DNA from: Nematostella vectensis
Taxonomy: Eukaryota; Cnidaria; Anthozoa; Actiniaria; Edwardsiidae
Assembly (NCBI RefSeq): GCF_932526225.1
Contig: NC_064037.1
Span: 11,390,203 to 11,454,202, forward strand
Reading direction: 5' to 3'
Length of the DNA stretch: 64,000 nucleotides
This document shows, piece after piece, positions 35,032-47,218 of this stretch. Within the stretch, counting starts at the first letter, position 1. Each line of letters begins with the position of its first letter. The notes under the pieces are model-generated. The model did not search any database. It saw nothing but the letters and a program-made list of their open reading frames with translations, and was not told where the DNA came from. A program made the translations under genes and the position numbers.

Positions 35032-36917
35032 ACTACGCAATTAGGTTTCAACTCGTCGTTTCTCAAGCGAAGGGGTGTGAAGGAGGTTTGTTTTCGTGAC
35101 TCGAATCAACAAACTTTTCATGCATGACGAATCGCTCGAGATCACCACAGGAACCCCACAAATATGTTCACCATATGACTTACTACGTGTTGTTAAACAC
35201 CGTATTAGTAACTCTATCCTTTTGTCTACTTTCTCCGTTTTATTTTCCACTATCTTTTGCCAATGCACGAGACAAAATGTGCAAATTCGATTAATGAAGT
35301 GTTTGTGGATGGGGGTGCTTCCCATGTCAACTTGAAAGTGATGCTCCTCGTATTTTTAGGGGTCAAAATCAGTAATTTTTTATGGGGTATCCGAGAAGAA
35401 AAAAGGTTTTCCTCTTAGAAATGGTATTTTTAAGGCTCGTGAGGTATTGTTTAGGGTAGCAATTTTTGGTCGTGCAAGTATTTTTTAGGGGTATTTTTAG
35501 AATTTTCCGATGAGCATCCCTATCACTTATCCCCCTATCCCTATGACAACCCCCCCCCCCCCCCCCCCCACCCCCCGGAGGTGTTTGTTGAACTAGTTTT
35601 AAATCAACAAATCTAACAGAACAGATGAAAGCTTGCTACAGTGGATGTGTTCGCATGTCAGGTTCTACCCAGGTGTCATCGTCACATGCCAGGCTCTAAA
35701 TACTTATTAGAATGTACAAAATAAAAATATACAGTATTATCACAATTTTTCTCATTTATCAAAATGTGTCCACCAAATAGAAAATTCACACAAAGTGGCA
35801 AGCCACTTAAATCCTGTCTTTACAACCCTGTACATCATAAGGAAGTGTCCATTTAATACTTGCCCAAAATATTTTTAAGGAAAGGGTATAAAATTTGTTT
35901 GTTTTTTCTACAGAAACCCAGTATGATCCCAGGACCCAAGACCCCTACGTCCCAAGTCTCCTGGCTGATCCCAAATCCAACTCTGACTTACTTAGCTGTC
36001 TTGGGATAAATTCAATTTCATGCCCTTTAGGTATTCAATTAGCGCTCCACTTACTTGGGGCAAAAGAAACCCTCACCCTCTCTGCCTCATGCGCATGATA
36101 AGACGAAGCTAGAGCTTGTATCAACCAAGAAAGAGTAAGACTGAATAATCAACAGGAGAAAAATAGTACTGAGAGTATTGTTGCCCTGAGCAATGGCTGT
36201 ATGCCATTCAGCATCACTTAAATATTCTGAGAAACAACTTTTTTGAAACTTATTCAAACACTGAACAGTGCACGTGGCTTGGCCAGTTGTGCGTACATAC
36301 TTATGGAATTTATAAGAATTCAGAATGTTACTATTACTATTATTGCACCTAAAATGTATCACAAAGCTGGGATACCAATGTAGGAAACCATAAAATATTT
36401 AATCCCACAAACAATATAAGTGGGACATGAGAGAAAATCAATCAATGGATCTGCTCTGCTGAAATGTTAGAGACTGAATATTTAAAGACATTTCTAAGTC
36501 TATTCATAAATTACATTACCAGCAACCAAGAGATAAAAAAAAGTGATCCAAGAGGGATAGAAAATAATAAAAACAAACAGATTGACAGAGAAAGAGAAAG
36601 ACAGACAGACAGTTATGTCAGGCTAAACAGAGTGTGCACGCCCACGTCTTTATGTCACTAGTGCGCACTAGGCATTAGAAAAAGAAAGATAATTAGACAG
36701 AAAGTAAAGCAGAGACAGAGACAGAAAGAAAGATGGACAGTCAGACATGAAAAATAGGGGGCCAGACAGACATAAAGATTTAAATAGGAGAAAAATAAAC
36801 CGTCCTTTTAGGCAAAGACATGTGCACCAGTGCCCTGTTACTTTCTTTTACGCTGTTTCTTGTTACCTATCTAAAAGCAAAATTCTGTACCCCATACTGA
36901 ACTAAGCATAGGTATCA
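35032..36917. other. Intergenic region between the oxygenase start and the end of the next gene
   Basis: Must contain the oxygenase promoter (minus strand). It includes a MITE copy at 35338-35525 and a C run at 35551-35577. Nothing else supported. Confidence 0.5.
35338..35525. mobile_element. MITE-like repeat, copy 2
   Basis: Same family as 20063-20255: GTGATGCTCCTCG at the left, CCGATGAGCATCCCTATCAC at the right, with a shared T/G-rich interior. Terminal bases are in inverted orientation. Confidence 0.7.
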
Positions 36918-37120
36918 TCATCTTGCTGTAGTGAAAGAGTTCCTTGCTCCCTTCTGCCGATTGAAATAACCCCTTTGCTTCACATGACCACCTCCAGGGT
37001 GTTTTCTCCCATGAAAGTCTGTGGTATCATTGTAATATATCACTTGACCTGGACCTGAAATTAGATATCAAAGTTTGGTACTGTATAAGAAAATGCAATT
37101 CAATCATTAACTCATAATAT

Positions 37121-37189
<69 letters not shown>

Positions 37190-37233
37190 GTAATAGTAAT
37201 ATAATAGTAATAGTAATAGTAATAGTAATAGTA

Positions 37234-37331
<98 letters not shown>

Positions 37332-40300
37332 CTTTACAGCTCACCTTTCTTGATCTGCTCCTGAACCTCCATCCATCCTTGGAGGGAAACAAAATTGGTT
37401 AAAAATACATTCCATCCTTAGAACATACAGCTGGAAAAATAATAGACTTAAGATACATTCTATCCTAAGATCATAGGAAAAATTGTAGGTTAATGATGCA
37501 TTCCATCCTTAAAACATAGGGAAAAATAGGCTTAAGGTACATAATAATAGGTTAATGATGCATTCCATCTTATGAAAAATTAACAATTTGACGGTATAAT
37601 TTTATTACCACTATTTTTAATAACAAAATAATACTTTTCTTCACATTTCTTTATTATTAGTGTATCAAGACTAACTCCCTTATTAATTATATGATATACA
37701 TTAAATTTGGAAACCAGGTGCACATTAGCATAAACTTTATTTACAAGAATATTCAAATAAACAATTTATGAGAGAAGCCATAATGAGGATTTGAAAAGTA
37801 GAGCTTACTGCTTATGAGCATGTTTATGAGTAGGATGTCTGTATTACTAACCTTTAGTGAGAAAGTCTACGCACTCTTTGTGATTAAAGTGATCCTTAAC
37901 TAGGACAGGTGACTGAATACCAGAGTCGCATGAGCTGACGCTATTGGCGTCCACACCACTGTCACTGCTGTATTGTAAATCTTCTGGGAATGAGTTAAAA
38001 TAATCAATATTATACTGATAAGCGTAATGAGCTTTGGAAAGTCTTGTAGGCCTCAGGGAACATAACAATGCCATGGCAGCGCCAGGAATATAGGATTGCT
38101 CTACTTTCCCATAAATCAGCCATGAAAATAACCACAGTCAGTCATTTTGATAAAATTAAATAGCTGAATAAAAAGGTGTCACGAATGAAAAAGAATGCAA
38201 AACCCTAACCATTTAAAAAAAAAAAATTAAAAACGTTGTCAAACTTGTTATTGAAAAAAGGTAATGAAAGACAACTTTTTTTTTATTGAACAGCATCAAT
38301 TTGTAGTCAGTCTAAGTGTGAAGATGTGGACGTAATATATGCTGTAGAGACAATATGGGCTAAAAAAATAAATGTCAAGGAAACTACTCAACATAAAACT
38401 CCATCTCTGTGTTAATTTATTTCCATTATATGTATCTTCAGCATTATCACCCTATTTAAAGGACTAAGTATAGACCGAAGTGAAATTGTCATTACCTTTA
38501 GTCTTGCTGCTCTTGGCTTTGAGGAGAGCATCCCGATAAGAGAATGCTGCACTGTCTTGCAAAGTCAGCACTGTGGGTCTGTCTTTGACGTCATTATTAC
38601 CACTCTCTGGTGCACCACTGCATGGCAGCTGTGTATTGTTTAGACATCCATTATGATTACTTCCAATGCCATCCTTCATGTCTTGCTTATAGTTCATTGA
38701 AGGTGTCTCTGTGTGTTGATTTTGCCCCTTGTGGCCAAACTTGTTATCATTTCTATTCATCCCCCTTCTGTTTCTCCTAGTATTGTCACTTAGCTTGCAC
38801 TCCTTGTGAGATTTAACAGGATCTGTCTTCTTTTTAGATCTCCTAGGCTGTTCCCAGCCTTCATCCTCAAGACTCTGCAACTCTTCTCCAGTGCATGTTA
38901 ACATACATTCAGATTTTTCCAATAATGGTTTGTTCACCCCTACAGTGCTAAACTCATCAACTTTCACAGAAACACTAAGCTCCTTAATATCAGTACCTTT
39001 TTGGCTAATTGACATGTTTTTTAGCGATGTAGATGGGGGTGAAGTGTGTTCATTGTCTATACTTTGAAGAGTTGCTTCAGAGAGTAAACCAAGAGCAGAA
39101 TTAATAAGTTGATCAGCAGAAAGAGGGAAACCAAATGGAGGCCCATCCAGCATAGTGGAATCTGAAAGAAAAACAGAGTATTTGTGTTTAACTTTAATCA
39201 TTGCAAAGGATGGTAAAGGCAATAATGGACAACTAACACATGCAAGAACATGGTTAGATTTGTGAAAAGGTAGTTCATGGGTATGTGTACAGTATATGTT
39301 GTATGGGTACAATGGGGCTACTGTATGGAATGAATGTTTTTGGGGGCAGGGGTAGCAGAATTACAAAAAAATTATAAAGCCATAAAAATATAATTCCAAA
39401 AGAAAAATCTGGGAACACACAAAAAAGAAACATACAGAACACAGAAGTACTCAAAATAAAATGCAAACCATACCATGTATCCTTTCCTTTAAATTTGTAA
39501 TTGTAGGGGCAGAGAGGAAAGATATTAGCAGGTGCTACTAGCTGGTGCTTATATTAGGTGGAATTTTTTTAAATACTACTTTTAGTCTACCTGACCTAGT
39601 TTATGAATTGTGGAATTCAAGAAGAGTTTTGTCCAGCATACTATTGTAAACATAAAAACAGTCAAAATACACTCTAAGTAGTATGGCTCTTTTTTTTTTC
39701 TAGGGCTATTCCTGCTTCTACTTATATAAAGGTTACAAATTGATAAATGACCAGTTGATGTGTGTCTCACCCGCTATAGTACAAGCCGGCTCACTCCAAG
39801 AACTTTTCAACATTTCATCACTTTCTAAGTAATTTTTATTGTCTTCTTTTAAATTTCCTTCTTTTTCTCCAGATGAAATGTCTGCTACAAGCCTCTGGTT
39901 CATTGCTACAGTTCTTGATCCATTTGAGTCCAATAGCTTGAATTTCATTTCTGTATCATTAACCGGAACTACAACCAACTCCTCCGGAGTGGCCGCATTG
40001 ACATTACCATCAGTGGTTTGTGTTTTCTTTTTAGATTTCTTTTTCTTTTTAGATTTGCATGAAGTTTGTTGGTCATTTGTTAAACCTTCCACACATGCCT
40101 GCTGAGTCTGATTCAATACATTACCCCCAGGCTCAGAAGAAACTATAGGTTGGTTGCTGTTTAGACCCTCAAATTTAAGCTGTAACTGGGCATGGCTGGC
40201 ACTATCACCAGCTGTAAACTTTCTTCCTTTACTCCTATACAGGTCAAACTTGGGAAGTGCAGCCAACTGTCTTGCCATCTCCTTAATATGATTAATCTAG

Positions 40301-43300
40301 AAGAAAAAAATGGTCAAAATTATACTGGGCAGTCTCATTCCATTTATACTGGAACCTCGTGTTTCATAAATGGCCCTGTTAGACAGAAAGAATGTTATTT
40401 GCATGAATCATGTGAGCCTAAGGAACCCTGATATGTTTAAGGTAATTCCCTTGAATTGCACTGTGCACATCTTCTGCACATAGTACGCTGTGTGTGTGTG
40501 CGCCACAGTTGTACAAGAAAACACAGCAAAAGGCGCATGTTTTTTTACTTAACATCGCTTTGCAAGAAAAACAAAGTCGGTTACCCCCATCTTTTATTTG
40601 CTCAAATAGTTAAATATATACAGAAAAATGATATACTGAAAGAAAAAAAGTTGGGTTGTCGAAGTTTTGTTATTTCTCTTAAAAGCCGTAAAAATGGCGC
40701 TTTTTACCTTATGAATAGTGGCAAAAACAATGTCTCTTAGTGCGATCTCTTAAAATGTGATTTGTTTTGAACATTAGCCACTACAAGTTATTGTTAAGGA
40801 GATGGGATTTTGGCAGCTTGACAAACAGAACTTAATTTTAGACTATAGGCTCTTTTTTTGAAAACTAAAATTTTATATTTTAGACTATAGGCTCTCTTTT
40901 TGGAAAACTAAAAGTTGGGATTTTTCCTCGCGCGATCAGTGAAAACGTGTCAACTCTACGCCCCTCTGTTGAGAAAACGGGGTCAGTACCCCCATTTTTT
41001 AATTACATTTTTTGAAAGCCCTTAACTTCAATATTGTTAATGCCAAGTTTAAAAAAATTCTGGGTTGTAGAGCTATTTCAAGGGAATTACCTTAACAAGA
41101 TGTTTCATGAAGCTTTTGAAATAGGGGTTAATAAGCCCGTACCCAGGGGGGGGTGCAGGGGGAATGGCCAAAGGTCCACTTTCGGTTCTCAATAGATGTG
41201 CTATTATTTGTAGACAAAATTATTAAGCATCAGCTAGATCTCTCTGGTATGTAGCCAAATCTGACAATGTCAACGTCCAGTGGGGATACTGCAAAGGCAT
41301 GGTCAGATTTCTTCAAAGAAATCCCCCCCCTCCCCCCGGATATATAAGGCCCACTTTTTTTGGATTTCGCACCCTCCCCAAGAAAAATCCTGGGTACGGG
41401 CCTGGATTAAACATATTATTGGAAGGTAGAGAACTGAGAATGAAATACTGCCCCTGCAGGCTATCAGCCTTAGTAAGCAAGAATTGGGAGAAAAGATTCC
41501 TAAACCCCAAATAGGATTCTAATCACATTATAGGACTGAAAAAAAAAAAAAAACAAGATTAAAAAAGGCACATAATTGTCATTTCAATTATAAGCAAAAA
41601 TAAGAACAGGGTGCCAGTATTTGATTTAATCCAAAGCCAAAAGGTTTATATAAATGCTATAGAGCTGCTTGATTAATAGCTTAAAAGAGTGTTTTCTCCC
41701 TCTGATGTCATTACCTGACAGATGTCAAGGGTTTAGTTGTTGGATATCCTTATCCTCTACCTCCAGAGCAAACAGACACTACTAAACTCAAAATTGAAAC
41801 TTGAACCTGACCTTCAAATATGTAAGCCATTGAACATTCGATGGCTAATAAACATCCCTGACCATAATATTTACAATTTCAAAGATTCTTTACACATAGT
41901 GGGTACTTGAGTTAGATTTAGTTGTTAATAAATTAAAGCTGAAGTAGAAATGAAACAAAACACCAAGGAAGTACTATATTATTTAAGTGGAAAAAAAATC
42001 TGTGGTCAATTATATTTTGTATAATTATATTTTGTATTGTACATACATTGTCTAGATGTCTGTACCATAAACAAAAGATCTCTAAAATAATAGCCCAAAG
42101 GGGCATTCACATATATATCACATAATGGCTCTCCATTACAAACCCATTTGTTGAAATTCTAAAAGGATAATGGGTCACCCATTAGTATACGATTTAGCTT
42201 ATGCATAAGATTTTTGAAAAATATAGTTTAAAATAAAACGGCCTTTGACATTTTGCCTCAGTACATAATTTCTTGTATTTTAATAGATTAGTATGTAAAA
42301 ACTACATGCAACAGTGTCACTCATTTAGGGAGGTATATGCACTGAAAACACTAAAAGCTGAGGCTAAATGCACGTGTGCCATATCCAATAGCTGTCATGT
42401 GCTGTGACAAACATATTCAAACAATTATCTTTGCTCAAACAAAACTGCACGCGTTTTTTTCACAATATCATCACTAATTAATGCACACAATAAAAACTAC
42501 ATCGACTGTGTACTGTATCAGATCGATTTAAACCAGGAAATACTGTTCGGATATAAGAGAGATAATGAAATTTTTGAAATAGCAATAACTTCAGGCTTTC
42601 CTCGTGTATATTAAGTAACTTACTTTTTTTTTACAATTTTCATGGAAGGAAAAAGAGCCATAAGCTTACCACAAAACGCATCAGTAGGGTCGTTATGATG
42701 TAATCAAATGATTTGTGTTACTGCGTAAGTTCCGATCTGTCCCGTTGCCTTGTAGAGGACGTATGAATTACGAGCCAGAAATTAATAAACGGAATTCGAA
42801 TGCGAGCGTGCAAAACTGAACGACTATTTTACCAAGTCGTCAATGCACTCTGACCTCGACCACGCTGGACGTTAAAATTACTAAAACGTCTTAAACGATT
42901 ACAAACTTACCTGCACAAGCAATGTCAGGAATTAAACTAGCTGTTGATAAATGCTTGACTTGTTTCCTTATTTTTTATTATTTCCGACAGAAAATAACCG
43001 TGAGATGTACACGGTATCGACAACGACGTGTACTGGTAAAGAATTGCATAATATCTGAGGTCACATGTCCCTGTTGCATATTAACTACCCACCTGACGAA
43101 CAACAAAACCAAGCTGGTCAAATGTCAAACACAAGAAGCGGTAATTCGCTTGAAATTATGTGAAAACGCGAACAACCAACGCAAAAGTCTAAAAATTTCG
43201 CGACAAGAAGCCGAAATGTTTGCTTGACAACCGTTCGTTTTCGCTTACCCGCTCCGTAGAAACACTCTTAGGGATGCTGTCATAAAGTTCGAGGAATTGT

Positions 43301-43434
43301 TCAACGTCATCTGCAACCAATGAGTCGGCTAGTTCGATGGTTATGGATAATTCAGCTGAGTCAAGCCCATTCAGTAGAAGAAACTCGTTTTGCATCTCTG
43401 CCATTTTGTCAACTCCATCGCAGTCTTTGTCCAT
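36918..43434 (-). CDS. Unrecognised six-exon gene with conserved-looking C-terminal domain
   Basis: Exons 43434-43249, 40296-39771, 39161-38496, 38100-37852, 37377-37345 and 37054-36918 join in phase to about 600 codons ending in TGA. Exon 1 is acidic with leucine-rich helices (ELADSLVADDVEQFLELYDS). Exons 2-3 are Ser/Asn/Lys-rich with two Lys-rich stretches (KSKKKKKSKKKTQ; QPRRSKKKTD), possible nuclear or RNA-binding signals, and likely disordered. The C-terminal part is compact: EQSYIPGAAMALLCSLRP, AYQYNIDYFNSFPEDL, KECVDFLTKGWMEVQEQ, GQVIYYNDTTDFHGRKH and HVKQRGYFNRQKGARNSF. I do not recognise the family. An RNA-associated role is a guess from composition. The intron between exons 5 and 6 holds a (TAA)n array. 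Confidence 0.7.
37122..37331. repeat. (TAA)n/(TAG)n microsatellite
   Basis: About 210 bp of TAA triplets with an internal TAG-variant block (about 37190-37243), in the last intron of the six-exon gene, ending 14 bp from exon 5. Confidence 0.98.
37366..37580. repeat. Tandem copies of the exon-5 acceptor region of the six-exon gene
   Basis: Sequence related to CATCCATCCTTGGAGGGAAA (the exon 5 start plus its acceptor, read on plus) recurs at about 37409, 37458, 37499 and 37560 as CATTC(C/T)ATCCTTA...CATAGG(G)AAAAAT, with intervals of about 40-60 bp. Copies diverge away from the exon. Confidence 0.6.
41125..41406 (+). mobile_element. Interspersed repeat, copy 1 (ends in GCCCGTACCCAGG palindromes)
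   Basis: The sequence from AGCCCGTACCCAGG to CCTGGGTACGGGCCTGG has inverted ends and an interior shared with 61388-61740 in opposite orientation (for example TCTGGTATGTAGCCAAATCTGACAAT read against its complement). Probably a non-autonomous DNA transposon. Confidence 0.7.
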
Positions 43435-43722
43435 GGAGCCTTCGTAAAATTGTCAGCGGTGTCATATATAGGCAGATCCCTCATGTTTGATACGAAACTG
43501 CTCATCAGTTAGCTCCATATGGTTATTTCATCAAGTCATTAGAAAAGGCTGAGCCTTATAAATTCTAAGAAGAGTATTTTTCGACGAATTTCGGCTCCTT
43601 TACTATTTCTTTATAGCGGGACCCCCAACGTTGCCCGAAAAATTTTCCCGTGTCCGCTAAGGGGTTCCTTTGCGAGCCGTGTCTTATACGCCCTTTTTCC
43701 TCTAGGTAGAGCCCCTTCTTTA

Positions 43723-43890
43723 TGGTTGGTTCTCACTAGGACGCAAGCGCAAGCGCAAACGGAAGCGCAACACAAGTGAGAATCAGTCAAACACAAGTGC
43801 AAGAAAATCAATGCCCTTATGTTCTAGTGAGAATCGGAAAACTACTTGCGTTCCGCTTGCGCTTACGTCTAAGTGGGAACCAACCTTTAG
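43723..43890. mobile_element. Palindromic MITE upstream of the six-exon gene
   Basis: The left end GGTTGGTTCTCACTAGGACGC and right end GCGCTTACGTCTAAGTGGGA/ACCAACC are inverted copies. GCAAGCGCAAGCG is mirrored by CGCTTGCGCTT. Length is about 165 bp with no coding content. Confidence 0.75.
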
Positions 43891-43899
43891 GCGTGCCCG

Positions 43900-46800
43900 A
43901 CGAACCATACCATCTTGGTTTCTATGTTATCCATGAGCTCACTTAGCCTCTGCAGCTTCAAACTTTACAAAAAAAAATCGCTAGTTGAGTACCAGAGGGA
44001 GTACAAAAAAAAAAAAAAAAAAAAAAAAAATTCGCAGAGAATCTGAAATAATTGATCACGGCGCGCAAATCCTAAACCCCTGAAATACGTACGCCTATTC
44101 CTAGACTTGCCTCAAGTCGCCCTCTTTGATCGTTTCCTAAAAAGAGCGCGCGATCTAATGGGTATTTTCTTCAGTTAGCGAAGCAAACAAAATCGGGCGC
44201 GCGGAGAGGGGGCCTTTTGCCTCTTGCACAGCAAAAGCCAATTTCTAAAAAGCCGACCAACGGACTTTGAGAAAGTCTAGCTTATCATCATAGGCACACA
44301 ATATTCGTACATACGCAAGTACACTGACAAAGCGATAGCCATTATACATGACATCCACAAGTTTATTATAACAACAGGGTTCCATTTATGTGTCAATGTT
44401 TTAAAAAGCACCTATTTACAATCCTGAATTACTACATCGAAACTATTGTAAAGTGACACAATACATCAAAATGACGTAGTGAGAACGAGGATTTTGTACT
44501 GAGTGTTCGCAGACGCACATTCCGTTATACGCATGCGCAATAGAGGAGGGAAGGCTGGTAGTGTTGTGTATTTCGAATACCTCAGAACAGGACCAAAATA
44601 AAGATTCAATATCTCGCTCATGTTTGCTAATGAAATGACCATATGTGCATCTTTAGCGTTTTAGGGCAGTTTTTCCCAGTTTTTTTCCTTTCTTCATATT
44701 TCATGGTGAACAATCTTTACAAGGACGATCACATTTTACCACAAACATGGTCTAAAAGCAACAGGCAATTTTGTGTTCATAGATCAAACACAGTTCTTTA
44801 CTTCTGTAATCTTTACTTCTCTACCTCTTTTCATACTTTTCAAGGGAATAAATTATTATAAACAAAACAAATTTCCCCAGAAAATGCCCCATCTAAAATG
44901 TATCCTTACCCGCCCAGAATCAAGTTTTTATATCTTGAAATGCTCCTAAAAATCAACTTTGGCTTATGTCGAAAACACCTACAGGACACAAATACAGACA
45001 CAAAGATCAACCTCGCAAAGAAACACATCTCACCAAAGTCACACATCTCATCAAAGTCAACACATCTCCTCAAAGTCACACATCTAATCAAAGTCAACAC
45101 ATCTCACCAAAGACACAATGATTTTCCTAAATTACTTCTAATTGGCGTTATTGAAAGTCCTTCCTTTTCCCTCTCCTTCCTTCCACATTCCATAGCCACA
45201 TGGACACAACAGGCAAACGCCTTTGCGCCACATGCTTCATTTCCACAATGTAAAAATGTAAAAAATGCCGAAACCTGAAGACGCGAGTTCTTCTCAGAAG
45301 CTTCTTTCTTCTTACTTTTGTGGATTTATAGCATTTGTTCTATTTTGCAAAAACTTCTCATCAAGTCGTCTATCTAAAAACAAAATGTCTTCTTCTCTGC
45401 GTTTTTTGCCTGAGATTTAACTAGGGATACTATAAATTACATGACTTTAACTTAAATACATATCTAACTTAATGACTAAGTGACACTTCCAAAGCTTTAC
45501 TGCGCTGGTAAGAAAACAACGCCCAACTTACCTCATTTACCTTAAACTCACGACACAACTACTAACCTCATACCGACTCGCCCTGCCCCGCTGAGCACCA
45601 GTCACGTGTCTCTAGCACGTGACTCACACTAGATACACTTGACAAGAGCTCAGCGTGCAACGATGTAAGTATCCCGGATGTAGGCACCACTCCTTTGCGT
45701 GTCGTCATTAAACTTACAAACTTGCAGTCGCTACCAGGCACAAGCGCAAAAATAAAAAAGAAATAAAATAAAAAAAAAAACGACAAAAAAACAATTCTCA
45801 CCGACCTCATAGAAATAATGTCCTATACAATATGGCTAAAATCAAGAGGGAAGGAAATATACGCGAACTCGTTTATCTTTTTTTTACCATTCATGTGACA
45901 GAACCCAAGAATTGTAATAGCTTTTAATTTCGGCTTTTTCTCGCAGTTTTACAGTAGACCATTAACAACACTTGATAGAGTCTACAAAAAAGCAAACACA
46001 CATTCGCCACGTCCAATCACTAGTAGAACCCGGCCCACCTGCCAGAACTACACGCTACCTGAACCACGGGAACACGTTTAACATCCATAAGCAAACTTTA
46101 TCCTCTATAACAATAATGAACTCTAGTATAAGTCATGCCGTATAATTCATAATTCAGCTTTGACCCAAGCATAACATACAAACCAAATTAGACATATGAC
46201 TTACTAATCATCAACCCTTGCCAATTGCTGATTGAAGACGCCATACGCCACCCAATTCCTAAGGGCACTGGGGATATTTGCACTATTCAAGCATGTATTC
46301 ATTCGAGATGCAGTCTCGAGTCGAAAATTCTAGAGGCTGACCCCGGCTGACACGCTTATGATTTGTACAATGACAAGGTCAGCCTATATAAACATCGAGG
46401 CAAACTGTGATCGCACCTCGTAGAGCAAGAAATCTTCTTTTAGGTGAATAAATTCAAAGCCCTATCTTTGAAAGGAATCGGGCTTACTGCGGTCTGAAAA
46501 TTGACATTGTGTTAATCGGGTCATCAATATATCGTCTTAGAAAATAGAAGAAGCGATCAGATATCTGCCGAAAGTGGTATTAGAGTTCTTAATAAAATAT
46601 GGTCGCGAAGTCGTAAAACATTTGCAAACCGAAAGTGGTATTAAAGTTCTTAATAAAATATGGTCGCGAAGTCATAAAACATTTGCAAACAGAAAGAAGA
46701 TTAAGAATCTGATGGGTGATTCGTTTAGTATCTTGTCAAATAATATTTTTATTTTTGGTCCTGTTTGAGAGGATTGGTTGGTCATTTTGAATGCATACCT

Positions 46801-47218
46801 CTATACTACCGCTTCCCCTCCATCCTTCTTAAATCATATCAGCTTTTGCCTTTGTGTGAGCACTACGCCTGCGACTTCAGTGACGATTTCCTCGATCTCT
46901 TCTTGAAAGCCTGCTTGAGAACTGAAAATGCGAAAGACTTAGAGCAAAAGACTAGAAATTCAAATACAATGCCAGTCTATATAAGAAGGAATTCCAATGT
47001 ACGTTATTAGGAAAATGAATAAAATGAACCTGAAGTAAATATCTATTCTTTGAGAAGGTTATTAGGTAATTATTTGGTAGATTATTCGGCATCCTTTCCT
47101 CCCATGAGATGGTGAAACACTGCTTTATTATCACCGCTCTAAAGGCTTAAGCCTTTGGCTGCCGAAAAACCTACAGGAAGGAGCATCTGGCCCGGACGGT
47201 GGCCTGTTCGGAGAACCC
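43900..47218. other. Intergenic DNA between two minus-strand genes
   Basis: AT-rich, with a poly-A run at 44008-44031, a CACATCTCA(C/T)CAAAGTCA minisatellite at about 45020-45115 (about 16 or 33-bp period, roughly six units) and a tandem duplication at about 46570-46690. No supported gene is seen. Confidence 0.55.
46570..46690. repeat. Two-copy tandem duplication of about 61 bp
   Basis: GAAAGTGGTATTAGAGTTCT...GCGAAGTCGTAAAACATTTG is followed by a near-identical second copy. The two copies together produce a short repetitive reading frame of no significance. Confidence 0.9.

Noticed and set aside
37027-37392. Minus-strand frame with ~40 consecutive Tyr and Ile residues
   Set aside because: It is the (TAA)n/(TAG)n microsatellite read in frame. 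The adjacent real exons use another frame.
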